A stretch of DNA of 64,000 nt, taken from NCBI RefSeq assembly GCF_012650175.1, contig NZ_JAAILI010000022.1:107149-171148 (forward strand), read 5' to 3'. Positions 51,963 to 60,860 of this stretch are shown here, in pieces; position 1 is the first letter of the stretch; every line of letters starts with the position of its first letter. The position numbers and the translations under genes are program-made. This stretch comes from Sphingomonas sp. S2M10 (GTDB lineage Bacteria; Pseudomonadota; Alphaproteobacteria; Sphingomonadales; Sphingomonadaceae). The notes under the pieces were generated by a model, which made no database searches, was not told the DNA's origin, and worked only from the letters and a program-made list of their open reading frames with translations.

Positions 51963-53045
51963 ATGCGGGGGATTCTTTCAGAGGCGGAACAAGTGCTCGG
52001 CTCGCCCGTGCGCAATCTTGTGTCGATCCTGCTGTTCGTTCTCGCGGTCGCGGTGCTGGCGACGATCGGCTATATGGCGGCGGGCTGGAGCTTCGTCGAC
52101 GCGAGCTACATGGTGGTGCTGACCATCTACACCGTCGGCTATGGCGAGGTCCGCCCGATCGACACCCCCTATCTCCACGCGCTGACCATGGGCACGATGG
52201 TGCTGGGCTGCACCGGCATGATTCTGCTCACCAGCGCGCTCGTCCAGTTCTTCACTGTCCTGCAATTGCAGAGCATTTTCGGAGCAACCCGCATGCAGAG
52301 CCGCATCGACAAGCTCGCCGACCATGTCGTGATCTGCGGCTATGGCCGGATCGGGCTGATGCTCGCCCGCGACCTTGCCGCCGCTGCCGTGCCGGTGGTG
52401 GTGATCGAGCGCGGCGCCGAACGCCGCGCCGAGGCCGAGGCGGCGGGGCTGTGCACCCTTGCCGGCGACGCAACCGAGGAAGAGGTGCTGGTCGCCGCCG
52501 GCGTCGCCCGCGCCCGCGCGCTCGCCACGGTGCTGCCCGACGACGCGGCGAACGTGTTCATCACCTTGAGCGCGCGCAACCTCAACGCCGGGCTGGAGAT
52601 CATCGCGCGCGGCGAAGCGCCGACCACCGAGCGCAAGCTGATCCATGCTGGCGCCGACCGCGTCGTCTTCCCCACCCATATCGGCGCCGAGGCGATGGCG
52701 CGGATGATCCTCTATCCGCACCGCGCGCAGCTGCAGGGCGACGCACAGCTCGGGCGGCTGCGGCGCGAGCTCGGCGCGCTCGGGCTCGAGGTGGAACTGG
52801 TCGAGGTGGCGACAGGATCGGCGATGGCCGGGCTCACCGTCGAGGAAGCCGAGCGCCGCGCCGGGGGCAGCGTGTTCATCGTCCAGATCGACCGCGCCGA
52901 CGGCCGCACGATCCCCCGCCCCGCCCGCGACGAGCGGCTGGAGGCCGGCGACAAGGCGGCGGTGGTGATGCGCGATGTCGCGGCGGTCGCCCGGGCGCTG
53001 TTCACCGCACGGGCGGAGATCCGCGCCGGGCGGAACAAGTTTTGA
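51963..53045 (+). CDS. Two-helix K+ channel with RCK/TrkA domains
   Basis: A 360-residue MthK-like potassium channel. Two membrane helices (about 18-38 and 75-98) flank a pore loop with the filter TIYTVGYGE. An RCK (TrkA-N) domain follows (DHVVICGYGRIGLMLARDLA, with the nucleotide loop GYGRIG), then a TrkA-C part from about 270. It probably releases or takes up K+ under cytoplasmic nucleotide or Ca control. ATG 51963 starts right at the short cytoplasmic helix. It is divergent from the L,D-transpeptidase gene. Confidence 0.93.
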   Translation: MRGILSEAEQVLGSPVRNLVSILLFVLAVAVLATIGYMAAGWSFVDASYMVVLTIYTVGYGEVRPIDTPYLHALTMGTMVLGCTGMILLTSALVQFFTVLQLQSIFGATRMQSRIDKLADHVVICGYGRIGLMLARDLAAAAVPVVVIERGAERRAEAEAAGLCTLAGDATEEEVLVAAGVARARALATVLPDDAANVFITLSARNLNAGLEIIARGEAPTTERKLIHAGADRVVFPTHIGAEAMARMILYPHRAQLQGDAQLGRLRRELGALGLEVELVEVATGSAMAGLTVEEAERRAGGSVFIVQIDRADGRTIPRPARDERLEAGDKAAVVMRDVAAVARALFTARAEIRAGRNKF

Positions 53046-53051
53046 CCGTTC

Positions 53052-53164
53052 TTAAGCCCCTCCTCCTCGGAGGAGGGGTTGGGGTGGAGGGATTCCAGAA
53101 CAGATGTTGGTCTCGGTGAGACACTGCCCCACCCCAACCCCTCCCCTGAAGGGGAGGGGCTAAG
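53052..53164. repeat. Type C inverted-repeat element, copy 1
   Basis: It begins TTAAGCCCCTCCTCCTCGG and ends with CCCCTGAAGGGGAGGGGCTAA. Each end is a hairpin followed inward by a GGGGTTGGGGTGG-type stretch (inverted at the right end). The core has CCAGAACAGATGTTGGTCTC and GGTGAGACAC. The core is inverted relative to copy 2 at 63887. It starts 7 bases past the channel gene stop. Confidence 0.85.
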
Positions 53165-53216
53165 AATGAGCGCACCCTTCAGCCCCCCTTCATCTCCAAC
53201 CCTATAAGGCGCAACG

Positions 53217-53981
53217 ATGGCGACCCCCTCCCCCCACACCCGTCGTCTCGCCTGGAAACGCTTGGCCGCCGCCGTCCTCGCGCTCCTCGCCGCGATCGCC
53301 TTCGGGGTCTATTGGAGCGCCGGCTTCCTCGATCGCGATCCCGTCCATCTCTACGGCATGCCGGCACCGCCGCGCACCGCGCCGATCGCCGCCGTGTTCC
53401 TCTCGGGCGACATGGGGCTCCGCTACGGCATGGGATCCTATGTGGTCGAGGCGCTCGCGGGCGCAGGCGTGCCGGTCTATGCGGTGGCGAGTTCGACCGC
53501 CTTCGCGCGGCACCTCAGCCATGCCGAGGTCGAGGCATTGCTCGCCGATGCGATCCGGGAGGCGCGCCGCCGCACCGGCGCCGCCAGGGTGATCGTCATC
53601 GGCCAGTCGTTCGGCGCGGACATGGCGCGGGTCGGCATGGCGTCGCTGCCGGGTGAGCTGCGCGCGCGGGTGGCAGCGCTGGTGCTGGTGGTGCCCGGTA
53701 CGACCGCCTATTTCCGGGCCGATCCGCTCGGCTTCGCCTATCTCGGCAGGCCCGATGCCGACGCCGCCTCGGCCCGCGCGATCGACTGGCTGCCGGTCAC
53801 CTGCATCGGCGGCGCCGAGGAGGCGGACAGCCTGTGCCCGACGCTGCTCGCCCCCAACGTCCGCCGGATCACCCTGCCCGGCGGCCATTTCCTGCGGATG
53901 GACCACGACCTGCTGGTCCGCACCGTGTTCGCCGCGCTCGCCCCGGTCCTCGGCGCCCATCTCGACGCGCCGGCGCCATAA
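53217..53981 (+). CDS. AcvB/VirJ-family hydrolase
   Basis: A 254-residue exported alpha/beta hydrolase of the AcvB/VirJ group. A membrane anchor or signal lies at 14-33 (AAAVLALLAAIAFGVYWS). The nucleophile motif is VIVIGQSFGADMARV, with FLSGDMG near the start and the likely catalytic His in LPGGHFLRMDH. In Agrobacterium and Rhizobium, AcvB/AtvA is encoded with LpiA/MprF and cleaves lysyl-phosphatidylglycerol. Here the mprF gene follows 81 bases downstream, the same pairing. Confidence 0.88.
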   Translation: MATPSPHTRRLAWKRLAAAVLALLAAIAFGVYWSAGFLDRDPVHLYGMPAPPRTAPIAAVFLSGDMGLRYGMGSYVVEALAGAGVPVYAVASSTAFARHLSHAEVEALLADAIREARRRTGAARVIVIGQSFGADMARVGMASLPGELRARVAALVLVVPGTTAYFRADPLGFAYLGRPDADAASARAIDWLPVTCIGGAEEADSLCPTLLAPNVRRITLPGGHFLRMDHDLLVRTVFAALAPVLGAHLDAPAP

Positions 53982-54062
53982 GCGTCCGCACGATTGCCGA
54001 TGGCGGGCTGCCCGGCGTAAGGCGGAGCCCGCGCGGAGACCCAGGAGGCCGGGGGGAATTGC

Positions 54063-56654
54063 ATGCCGATCGCCGATAGCGAAGCGCCGGAACACGCGCC
54101 GGGGGCAGAGCAGGGTCTTCTCCCCCGGCTCGCCCGCCATCGCCGGCCGCTGCTGATGCTGCTGGCGCTCGCGCTGGCGCTGCTCGGCTTCGAGGCGGTG
54201 CGCGCGATCCTCGCGGAGGTCCATCTGCGCGACGTGCGGCACGCGCTGCACCAGATAGAAGTGGGGCGGATGGCGGCGGCGCTCGGGCTGACCATCGCTT
54301 CCTACCTTGCGCTCACCTGGTATGACGCGTTCGCGGTGCGCGCGATCGGACAGCGCCTGCCCTGGCGCACCACCGCGCTCGCCTCGTTCACCAGCTACAC
54401 GATCAGCCACAATCTCGGCCTGTCGCTGCTCACCGGCGGGACCGCGCGGCTGCGGGCGTACGGCGCGGCGGGGCTCGACTTCGCCGATGTCGCGCGGATC
54501 ACGCTGATCGCCGGCGCCACCTCCTGGAGCGGCGTGTTCGCCGTGACGGCGATCGCGCTGCTGGCGGCGCCGCACCCGCTGGCGCTGTTCGGCCGGACGC
54601 TGCCGCCGGCGCTGCTCCACGGCGCAGGCTTGGCCATGCTGCTCGCCTTTGCCGCGCTGTTCACGGCACGCGCCCGCGGGCTCGCCGAACTGCGCCTCGG
54701 CAGCGCAAGCCTGCCGCTGCCGCCGGTGCCGCTGATGGCGGGCCAGATCGGTATCGCCGCGCTCGACCTCGCCTGCGCCTCGGGCGCGCTGTTCGTGCTG
54801 ATTCCGCATGCCGATCCGGCGCTGATCGGCGGCTTCTTCCTCGCCTATGCGCTGGCGATCGTCATCGCGCTGATCAGCCATGTGCCGGGCGGCATTGGCG
54901 TGTTCGAAGCGGTCATGCTCGCGCTGGTGCCGATCGGCCGCAGCGACCTGTTCGCCGCGCTGCTGCTCTACCGGCTGGTCTATTATCTGCTGCCGCTGCT
55001 GGTGGCGGGCGGGCTGCTGGTCGGCATCGAGGGCCGCCGCCTGCGCCACCCGATCGCGGCGGGACTGGGCGTCGCGCACCGGATCGGCCAGGCGCTTGCG
55101 CCGCCCCTGCTCGCGCTGCTGGTGTTCGGCGGCGGGCTGGTGCTGCTCGTCTCGGGCGCGCTGCCGCCCGCCCATGGGCGGATGCACCCGCTCCACGACA
55201 TCCTGCCGCTGCCCTTCGTCGAAGGCTCGCACTTCGCGGCGAGCCTCGTCGGCACCGCGCTGCTGCTGATCGCCCCGGCCGTGCAGGCGCGGCTGAAAAG
55301 CGGCTTCCACGCCGCGCGGCTGCTGTTGCTGGCGGGGGCGTTGTTCTCGGTCGCCAAGGGCTTTGACTACGAGGAAGCGACGGTGCTGCTGTTCGTCGCC
55401 GGATTGCTCCAATATGCCCGGCCCGGCTTCTATCGCAGCGCCGGGATCGGATCGGCGCCGATCGCGCGCTGGTGGTGGGCGGCGGCGCTGATCGGACTGC
55501 TGCTCAGCGCCTGGGCCGGCCTGTTCGCCTATAAGCACGTGCCGTACAGCGACGACCTGTGGTGGGACTTCGCCTGGCGCGGCAACGCCCCGCGGTTCCT
55601 GCGCGCGACGCTGGGGGCGACGATGCTGCTGGTCGGCTGGGCCTTCTGGCGGCTGATGTCGGCCGCGCCTCGCGTGCGCGAACATGCGATGCTCGACCCG
55701 GACGTCGCCGCGCGCGCGATCGCCGTCACCAGCCGGGCGGACGCGATGCTCGCTTTTGCCGGCGACAAGGATTTCCTGGTCTCCGCCTCGGGCGACGCCT
55801 TCCTGATGTATCGTGTGCAGGGCCGCAGCTGGATCGTGATGGGCGATCCCGTCGGCCCGGACGCCGCCTGGTCGGAGCTGATCTGGGAGATCCGCCGCCG
55901 CTGCGATGCCGCGCACGGCCGGCTCTGCCTGTTCCAGGTCAGCGCGGCGATGCTGCCGCTGGTCGTCGAACTGGGGCTCCAGCCGATGAAATATGGCGAG
56001 GAGGCGGTGGTCGATCTCCGCCAGGGCTATGACCTCAAGGGCGGCGCGTTCAAGTCGCTGCGCTATTCGGTCAAGCGCGCGACCAGCGAAGGGCTGGTGT
56101 TCGAGGTGGTACCCGCCGCGCAGGTTCCCGCCCTCATGCCCGAGCTCCAGCGCGTGTCCGATGCGTGGCTGGCGGACAAGCCCGGCGCCGAGAAGCGCTT
56201 CAGCCTCGGCCGCTTCGATCCCGACTATCTCTCGCATTTCGATTGCGCCGTGCTGCGGCTGGCGGGCGAGATCGTCGCCTTCGCCAATCTCTGGGAGACG
56301 CCCAATCGCGAGGAAATCTCGGTCGACCTGATGCGGCACCGGCCGGACACGCCCTATGGCGCGATGGACCTGCTCTTCGTCCGCCTGCTGCAATATGGCG
56401 CGGCGCAGGGGTTCGAACGATTCAACCTCGGCATGGCGCCGCTCTCCGGCCTCAATCCCGGCCCGCTCGCGCCGATCTGGTCGCGGCTGGGCGCGGCGGT
56501 CTATGGCCATGGCGAGCGGCTCTACGGCTTTTCGGGGCTGCGCGCGTTCAAGCAGAAGTTCGGGCCCGCCTGGGTGCCGCGCTATATCGGCACCACGCCG
56601 GGCGTTTCGGTGCCGCGGGCGCTGATCGACGCGGCGGTGCTGATCGGCGGATAG
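54063..56654 (+). CDS. mprF: Bifunctional lysylphosphatidylglycerol synthetase/flippase
   Basis: An 863-residue MprF/LpiA protein. The N-terminal ~500 residues are a flippase with about 14 hydrophobic segments (SHVPGGIGVFEAVMLALVPI is the conserved loop). The cytoplasmic C-terminal part, from about 545, is the aminoacyl transferase (DUF2156): FAGDKDFLVSASGDAFLMYR, SLRYSVKRATSEGLVFEVV and FERFNLGMAPLSGLNPG. It adds an amino acid from aminoacyl-tRNA to phosphatidylglycerol, making the membrane more positive and resistant to cationic peptides. A GGGGGGAA ribosome site precedes ATG 54063. It is paired with the AcvB-like hydrolase. Confidence 0.94.
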   Translation: MPIADSEAPEHAPGAEQGLLPRLARHRRPLLMLLALALALLGFEAVRAILAEVHLRDVRHALHQIEVGRMAAALGLTIASYLALTWYDAFAVRAIGQRLPWRTTALASFTSYTISHNLGLSLLTGGTARLRAYGAAGLDFADVARITLIAGATSWSGVFAVTAIALLAAPHPLALFGRTLPPALLHGAGLAMLLAFAALFTARARGLAELRLGSASLPLPPVPLMAGQIGIAALDLACASGALFVLIPHADPALIGGFFLAYALAIVIALISHVPGGIGVFEAVMLALVPIGRSDLFAALLLYRLVYYLLPLLVAGGLLVGIEGRRLRHPIAAGLGVAHRIGQALAPPLLALLVFGGGLVLLVSGALPPAHGRMHPLHDILPLPFVEGSHFAASLVGTALLLIAPAVQARLKSGFHAARLLLLAGALFSVAKGFDYEEATVLLFVAGLLQYARPGFYRSAGIGSAPIARWWWAAALIGLLLSAWAGLFAYKHVPYSDDLWWDFAWRGNAPRFLRATLGATMLLVGWAFWRLMSAAPRVREHAMLDPDVAARAIAVTSRADAMLAFAGDKDFLVSASGDAFLMYRVQGRSWIVMGDPVGPDAAWSELIWEIRRRCDAAHGRLCLFQVSAAMLPLVVELGLQPMKYGEEAVVDLRQGYDLKGGAFKSLRYSVKRATSEGLVFEVVPAAQVPALMPELQRVSDAWLADKPGAEKRFSLGRFDPDYLSHFDCAVLRLAGEIVAFANLWETPNREEISVDLMRHRPDTPYGAMDLLFVRLLQYGAAQGFERFNLGMAPLSGLNPGPLAPIWSRLGAAVYGHGERLYGFSGLRAFKQKFGPAWVPRYIGTTPGVSVPRALIDAAVLIGG

Positions 56655-56712
56655 CCCCTTGGGTTCTGAAGCCCGCACCCCACATGCTGCACCGCAATCC
56701 AGGGAGACACGC

Positions 56713-57582
56713 ATGGACCTCGCATTTCTCGGGCTCGGACAGATGGGGATCGCCATGGCGGGCGCGCTGCTCGATGCCGGCCACACCCTCACCGTCTGGA
56801 ACCGCTCGCCCGACAAGGCCGAACCGCTGACGACACGCGGCGCCCGCCTCGCCCGCACCCCGCGCGAAGCCGCCGACGGCGCGCAGGCCGTGCTGACCAT
56901 GGTGGCGGACGATGCCGCCCTCGAAGCGATCCTCGAAGGCTCCGACGGCATCCTCGCCGGCATGGCACCGGGCGCGCTGCATCTTTCGCACAGCACCATC
57001 GCCGTCGCCACCGCCGACACGCTGGCCGAGCGCCACGCCGGAGCGGGCCATCACTTCGTCTCGGCGCCGGTATTCGGCCGCCCGCCGGTCGCCGCGCAGG
57101 GGAAGCTCGCCATCGTCGCCGCCGGTGCGCCCGAGGCGATGGCGGCCGCCGCGCCGATCCTCGACGCACTCGGCCGCGTCACCTTCCCGATGGGCGACAC
57201 GCCCTCGGCGGCGAACCTGGTGAAGCTCGCCGGCAATTTCATGATCATGGCCACGGTCGAGGCGTACGGCGAGGCGATGTCGCTCGGCGAGAAGGGCGGT
57301 GTCGCCCGCGAGAAGATGCTCGAGGTGTTCTCGGGCACGATCTTCGACGGGGCGATCCACAAGGTCTATGGCCCGCCGATCGCCGAGCGCCGCCACCGCC
57401 CCGCCGGCTTCGCCGCGCCTTTGGGGCTCAAGGACATGCGCCTCGCCGGGGAAGCGGCGGAAGCGGTGGGCGCGAAGCTCCCGCTGCTCGACCTGGTCCG
57501 CGCGCACCTCACCGAGACCGTCGCCACCGAAGGCAGCGATGTCGACGTGACCGCGCTCGCGGAGACGATCGCCAAGCTGTGA
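56713..57582 (+). CDS. NAD(P)-dependent oxidoreductase, 3-hydroxyisobutyrate dehydrogenase family
   Basis: A 289-residue beta-hydroxyacid dehydrogenase. The Rossmann motif is LGLGQMGIAMAGALL (residues 6-20), with the substrate loop GAGHHFVSAPVFGRPPVAAQ and the catalytic Lys in NLVKLAGNFMIM. The exact substrate is uncertain: 3-hydroxyisobutyrate, tartronate semialdehyde or succinic semialdehyde relatives all share this fold. ATG 56713 has AGGGAGA upstream. It stands alone between mprF and the repeat region. Confidence 0.88.
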   Translation: MDLAFLGLGQMGIAMAGALLDAGHTLTVWNRSPDKAEPLTTRGARLARTPREAADGAQAVLTMVADDAALEAILEGSDGILAGMAPGALHLSHSTIAVATADTLAERHAGAGHHFVSAPVFGRPPVAAQGKLAIVAAGAPEAMAAAAPILDALGRVTFPMGDTPSAANLVKLAGNFMIMATVEAYGEAMSLGEKGGVAREKMLEVFSGTIFDGAIHKVYGPPIAERRHRPAGFAAPLGLKDMRLAGEAAEAVGAKLPLLDLVRAHLTETVATEGSDVDVTALAETIAKL

Positions 57583-57590
57583 CTTTTCTC

Positions 57591-57611
57591 CCTCTCCCCT
57601 TGTGGGAGAGG
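57591..57611. other. GC hairpin, possible half repeat
   Basis: CCTCTCCC and GGGAGAGG flank a 5-base loop, just after the dehydrogenase stop. No T-run follows. It resembles one end of the type A/C elements without a partner. Confidence 0.4.
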
Positions 57612-57651
57612 ACTTCCCTCGCGGCGATGGACAGCCGCCTCGCGAAGCTGT

Positions 57652-57748
57652 CGTCATTCCCGCGAAGGCGGGAATCCATTTGCCAGGACGCTCGGGGCAG
57701 GAACCGCAGCTTCAGCGGCGATGGATCCCCGCCTTCGCGGGGATGACG
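57652..57748. repeat. Type B 97-bp inverted-repeat element, copy 2
   Basis: It starts CGTCATTCCCGCGAAGGCGG and ends CCGCCTTCGCGGGGATGACG. The core TGCCAGGACGCTCGGGGCAG is the reverse complement of the core in copies 1 and 3, so this copy is inverted relative to them. Confidence 0.9.
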
Positions 57749-57850
57749 GCGTATTTGCGTGCAGTCGCGCCCCTTCTCTATCGCGCCAGAAGAGAGGGAT
57801 TCGGGACCGACGCCCTTTCCCGCCGCCCCGATCCCGCGTACCTTCCCCCC

Positions 57851-58117
57851 ATGATCACTCGGCTTTTCCTCGCCCATCCCCGCAGCGTCGGCGAAAGCTA
57901 TCGCGAGCATGCCGCGACGGCAGCGAAGTTCGGCGCGACGATGATGGTCGGCGGCGCCGCCTGCATCGTCCATGCGGTGCTGCCGTTCCTGTTCGTCCGC
58001 ACCGCGAGCGATTCGGTGAAGCGGCTCTACGCCCAGATGAAGGCGCGCCAGCCCGCCTTTGCCGAGCAGCAACCCGCCTTCCGCCAGCCCGAGTGGCAGC
58101 TCGACTACGAAATCTGA
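57851..58117 (+). CDS. DUF6356 family small membrane protein
   Basis: An 88-residue protein starting MITRLFLAHPRSVGESYREH, with one hydrophobic segment (AACIVHAVLPFLFVRTAS). The HPRSVGESYxEH start and VHAxxPFLFVRT segment are what I associate with DUF6356. It probably spans the inner membrane once or twice. The function is unknown. The ATG follows a CCTTCCCCCC run without a clear ribosome site; a FAD protein gene follows 26 bases later. Confidence 0.75.
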   Translation: MITRLFLAHPRSVGESYREHAATAAKFGATMMVGGAACIVHAVLPFLFVRTASDSVKRLYAQMKARQPAFAEQQPAFRQPEWQLDYEI

Positions 58118-58143
58118 CGCCGGCATCGGGGGGAGCCGCCACC

Positions 58144-59493
58144 ATGATCGAACACGTCGCCATCATCGGCGCGGGCTTTTCGGGCACGCTCCAGGCGATC
58201 AACCTGATCCGCCACGAAGGCCCGCGCGCGACGCTCATCGAGCGCGCGCCGGTGGCGGGCACCGGACTCGCCTATGGCGCGGCGCACCCTTCGCACCTGC
58301 TCAACGTCCGCGCCGCGAACATGAGCGCCTTCCCGGACGATCCCGCCCATCTCGTCCGCTGGCTGGAGGCGCGCGGGGTGGACAATGCCGCCGCCAGCTT
58401 CGTGCCCCGCCGCGTCTATGGCGCGTATCTGCGCGAGATGCTCGACCAGGCGCTCGCCCGCTATCCCGACCGGCTCCGCCTCGTTCGCGGCGAGGTGGCG
58501 GACGTGACCTTCGACGCCGACGGCGCGACGCTCCAGCTGTCGGACGGCACGCTGCGCGCCGACGCGGCGGTGCTCGCGGTCGGCAATCTGCCGCCGCACG
58601 ACCCGCCGGGGCTGGATCCCGCAACGCTTTCCGCCGAACGCTACAAGGGCGATCCCTGGGACCCGAGCGTCCCCGAAAGCCTTTCCGACAGCGATACCGT
58701 GCTCGTGATCGGCACCGGCCTCACCATGGTCGACGTGGCGTTGCTGCTGGAGGCGCGCGGGTTCGGCGGCAGGATCGTCGCCGTCTCCCGCCGGGGTCTG
58801 CTCCCCCGCCCCCATGCGCCCGGTGAGGACTGGGACAAGCTCCGCGAGCGCCCGCGCAGCCGCGCCTCCACGCTCCTGCGCGCGGTCCGGCAGCGCGCCG
58901 AGCAGGTGGGCTGGCGCAACGCGGTCGACGAGCTTCGCCCCTTCACCCAGCCGATATGGGCCAATGCGAGCGAGGAGGAGCGCGCCCGCTTCCTCCGCCA
59001 CCTCCGCCCCTGGTGGGACGTCCACCGCCACCGCCTCGCCCCCGAGGTCCATGCCCGGCTGCAGGCGCTGATCGATCGCGGCCAGCTGGAGGTGCGCGCC
59101 GCCAAGACGCTGGGGTTCGCCGAGGGTCCGGACGGCATCGCCGTCACGCTCCGCCCGCGCGGACAGGATGCGCCCGAGACGCTTCGCGCCCAGCGCATCG
59201 TCAACTGCACCGGCCCGCTCGGCGACCTCGCCCGCTCGCGCGAACCGTTGCTCCAACGCCTTGCCGCCCGCGGGGTGATCCGCCCCGATCCTGCGCATAT
59301 CGGCATCGACGTCGACAACCAGGGCCAGACCATCGCCGCCGACGGGCGCGCGAACGCAAATCTTTATGCGCTGGGCCCAATGACCCGCGGCGCCTTCTGG
59401 GAGATCGTCGCGGTGCCCGATATCCGCACCCAGACCTGGGCGGTCGCCCGCCGGCTCTCCAACGCGCACTGGGTCGGGGGCGAGGGTCTGTAG
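58144..59493 (+). CDS. FAD/NAD(P)-binding protein (COG4529 type)
   Basis: A 449-residue flavoprotein-like oxidoreductase. The N-terminal dinucleotide motif is VAIIGAGFSGTLQAINLIRH; later signatures are GTGLAYGAAHPSHLLNVRAA and a second nucleotide site VLVIGTGLTMVDVALLLEAR, with VNCTGPLGD and NLYALGPMTRGAFWE near the end. It belongs to the COG4529 (YdhS-like) group, whose substrates are not defined. ATG 58144 follows GGGGGGAG. The upstream in-frame sequence is the DUF6356 gene in another frame. Confidence 0.88.
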   Translation: MIEHVAIIGAGFSGTLQAINLIRHEGPRATLIERAPVAGTGLAYGAAHPSHLLNVRAANMSAFPDDPAHLVRWLEARGVDNAAASFVPRRVYGAYLREMLDQALARYPDRLRLVRGEVADVTFDADGATLQLSDGTLRADAAVLAVGNLPPHDPPGLDPATLSAERYKGDPWDPSVPESLSDSDTVLVIGTGLTMVDVALLLEARGFGGRIVAVSRRGLLPRPHAPGEDWDKLRERPRSRASTLLRAVRQRAEQVGWRNAVDELRPFTQPIWANASEEERARFLRHLRPWWDVHRHRLAPEVHARLQALIDRGQLEVRAAKTLGFAEGPDGIAVTLRPRGQDAPETLRAQRIVNCTGPLGDLARSREPLLQRLAARGVIRPDPAHIGIDVDNQGQTIAADGRANANLYALGPMTRGAFWEIVAVPDIRTQTWAVARRLSNAHWVGGEGL

Positions 59494-59507
59494 CGAACTG
59501 GTAACAT

Positions 59508-59537
59508 TTGACACTAAATCGGGAATCGGGGTATCAG
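59508..59537 (+). promoter_or_regulatory. Likely hppD promoter
   Basis: TTGACA (59508-59513), an 18-base spacer, then TATCAG (59532-59537). The -10 box ends only 7 bases before the hppD ATG at 59545, so the transcript may have almost no leader. Confidence 0.5.
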
Positions 59538-59544
59538 GCCGGCC

Positions 59545-60585
59545 ATGACCGATACCGCCAATCCGCTCGGCCTCAACGGCTTCGAGTTCGTCGAGTTCAC
59601 CTCGCCCGATCCGGACGCGATGGCGCGCCAGTTCGAGCAGCTGGGCTTCGTTGCCAGCCACCGCCATCCGCGCAAGAACATCACGCGGTACAAGCAGGGA
59701 CGCATCAACCTGATGCTCAATCGCGACGATGCCGGCCGCGTCGCCGCCTTCCGCGGCGAGCACGGCCCCTCGGCCAGCGCGATGGCGTTCCGCGTCTCGG
59801 ACCCGGCGAAAGCGATGGAATGGGCGCTCGCCCATGGCGGCAAGCCGACGGATGAGGACGACACCGTCATCCAGGGCATCGGCGGCTCCTATCTCTATTT
59901 CATCCAGGACGGCAGCGACCTCTATGCCGACTGGGCCGAGTTCCCCGGCTGGCGCGAGGCGGAGGCGGAGAACAGCGTCGGCCTCGACCTGCTCGACCAC
60001 CTCACCCACAATGTCCGCCGCGGCCAGATGCGGGTGTGGAGCGAATTCTACCGCACGCTCTTCGGCTTCGAGGAGCAGAAGTATTTCGACATCAAGGGCA
60101 AGGCGACCGGCCTGTTCAGCCAGGCGATGATCGCCCCCGACAAGGCGATCCGCATCCCGCTCAACGAGAGCCAGGACGACAACAGCCAGATCGAGGAGTT
60201 CCTTCGCGAATATAACGGCGAAGGCATCCAGCACCTGGCCCTCACCACCGAGGACATCTACGACACGGTCGAGCGGCTGCGCGCCCGCGGCGTGCGGCTG
60301 CAGGACACGATCGAGACCTATTACGAGCTGATCGACAAGCGCGTCCCCGGCCATGGCGAGGACGTGGAGCGGCTGCGCAAGAACCGCATCCTGATCGACG
60401 GCTCGGTGGAGAATAACGAGGGCATCCTGCTCCAGATCTTCACCGAGACCATGTTCGGCCCGATCTTCTTCGAGATCATCCAGCGCAAGGGCAATGAAGG
60501 CTTTGGCAACGGCAATTTCCAGGCGCTGTTCGAGAGCATCGAGCTCGACCAGATCCGCCGCGGGGTGATCAAGGTCGACGCCTGA
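59545..60585 (+). CDS. hppD: 4-hydroxyphenylpyruvate dioxygenase
   Basis: An Fe(II) dioxygenase that turns 4-hydroxyphenylpyruvate into homogentisate in tyrosine breakdown. The 346 residues form two vicinal-oxygen-chelate halves. The metal ligands are in the C-terminal half: His in LDHLTHNVRRGQMRVW, His in GIQHLALTTEDIYDTV and Glu in IFTETMFGPIFFEIIQR. ATG 59545 lies 7 bases after the proposed -10 box and has no near ribosome site, so it may be read leaderless. hmgA, the next enzyme, follows after a type B repeat. Confidence 0.96.
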   Translation: MTDTANPLGLNGFEFVEFTSPDPDAMARQFEQLGFVASHRHPRKNITRYKQGRINLMLNRDDAGRVAAFRGEHGPSASAMAFRVSDPAKAMEWALAHGGKPTDEDDTVIQGIGGSYLYFIQDGSDLYADWAEFPGWREAEAENSVGLDLLDHLTHNVRRGQMRVWSEFYRTLFGFEEQKYFDIKGKATGLFSQAMIAPDKAIRIPLNESQDDNSQIEEFLREYNGEGIQHLALTTEDIYDTVERLRARGVRLQDTIETYYELIDKRVPGHGEDVERLRKNRILIDGSVENNEGILLQIFTETMFGPIFFEIIQRKGNEGFGNGNFQALFESIELDQIRRGVIKVDA

Positions 60586-60690
60586 CGAGGTTGGAGAGGG
60601 AGAGCCGGGGGTGCCGCCGCAGGAACGATGGCATACCCCGGCCCCATTTCATTGCTGCCCTGGGAGTGCTGCCGCCAACACCCTACCCAC

Positions 60691-60787
60691 CGTCATCCCC
60701 GCGAAGGCTGGGATCCATTGGCGCTGGAGCTGCGCTTCCTGCCCCGAGCGTCCTGGCAAATGGATTCCCGCCTTCGCGGGAATGACG
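60691..60787. repeat. Type B 97-bp inverted-repeat element, copy 3
   Basis: It starts CGTCATCCCCGCGAAGGCTG and ends CCGCCTTCGCGGGAATGACG; core GCCCCGAGCGTCCTGGCAAA. It has the same orientation as copy 1 and lies between hppD and hmgA. Confidence 0.9.
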
Positions 60788-60860
60788 AAGGTAGACGCGG
60801 CACTGCGACGCATAATCGGTCGCTTTCCCGTGGGAGAGACGTGTTGGAGAGGACAAGCCC

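Noticed and set aside
53052..53164. Type C hairpins as terminators for the K+ channel gene
   Set aside because: Stems are strong, but no T-run follows either one; the paired, inverted layout fits a repeat element better, though some terminator effect is possible.
53202..57020. A 1272-residue open frame on the minus strand, and other long frames opposite real genes
   Set aside because: High G+C makes long antisense frames common; their products are Arg/Ala/Gly-rich without motifs, while the plus strand carries the clear AcvB-like, MprF and dehydrogenase genes.
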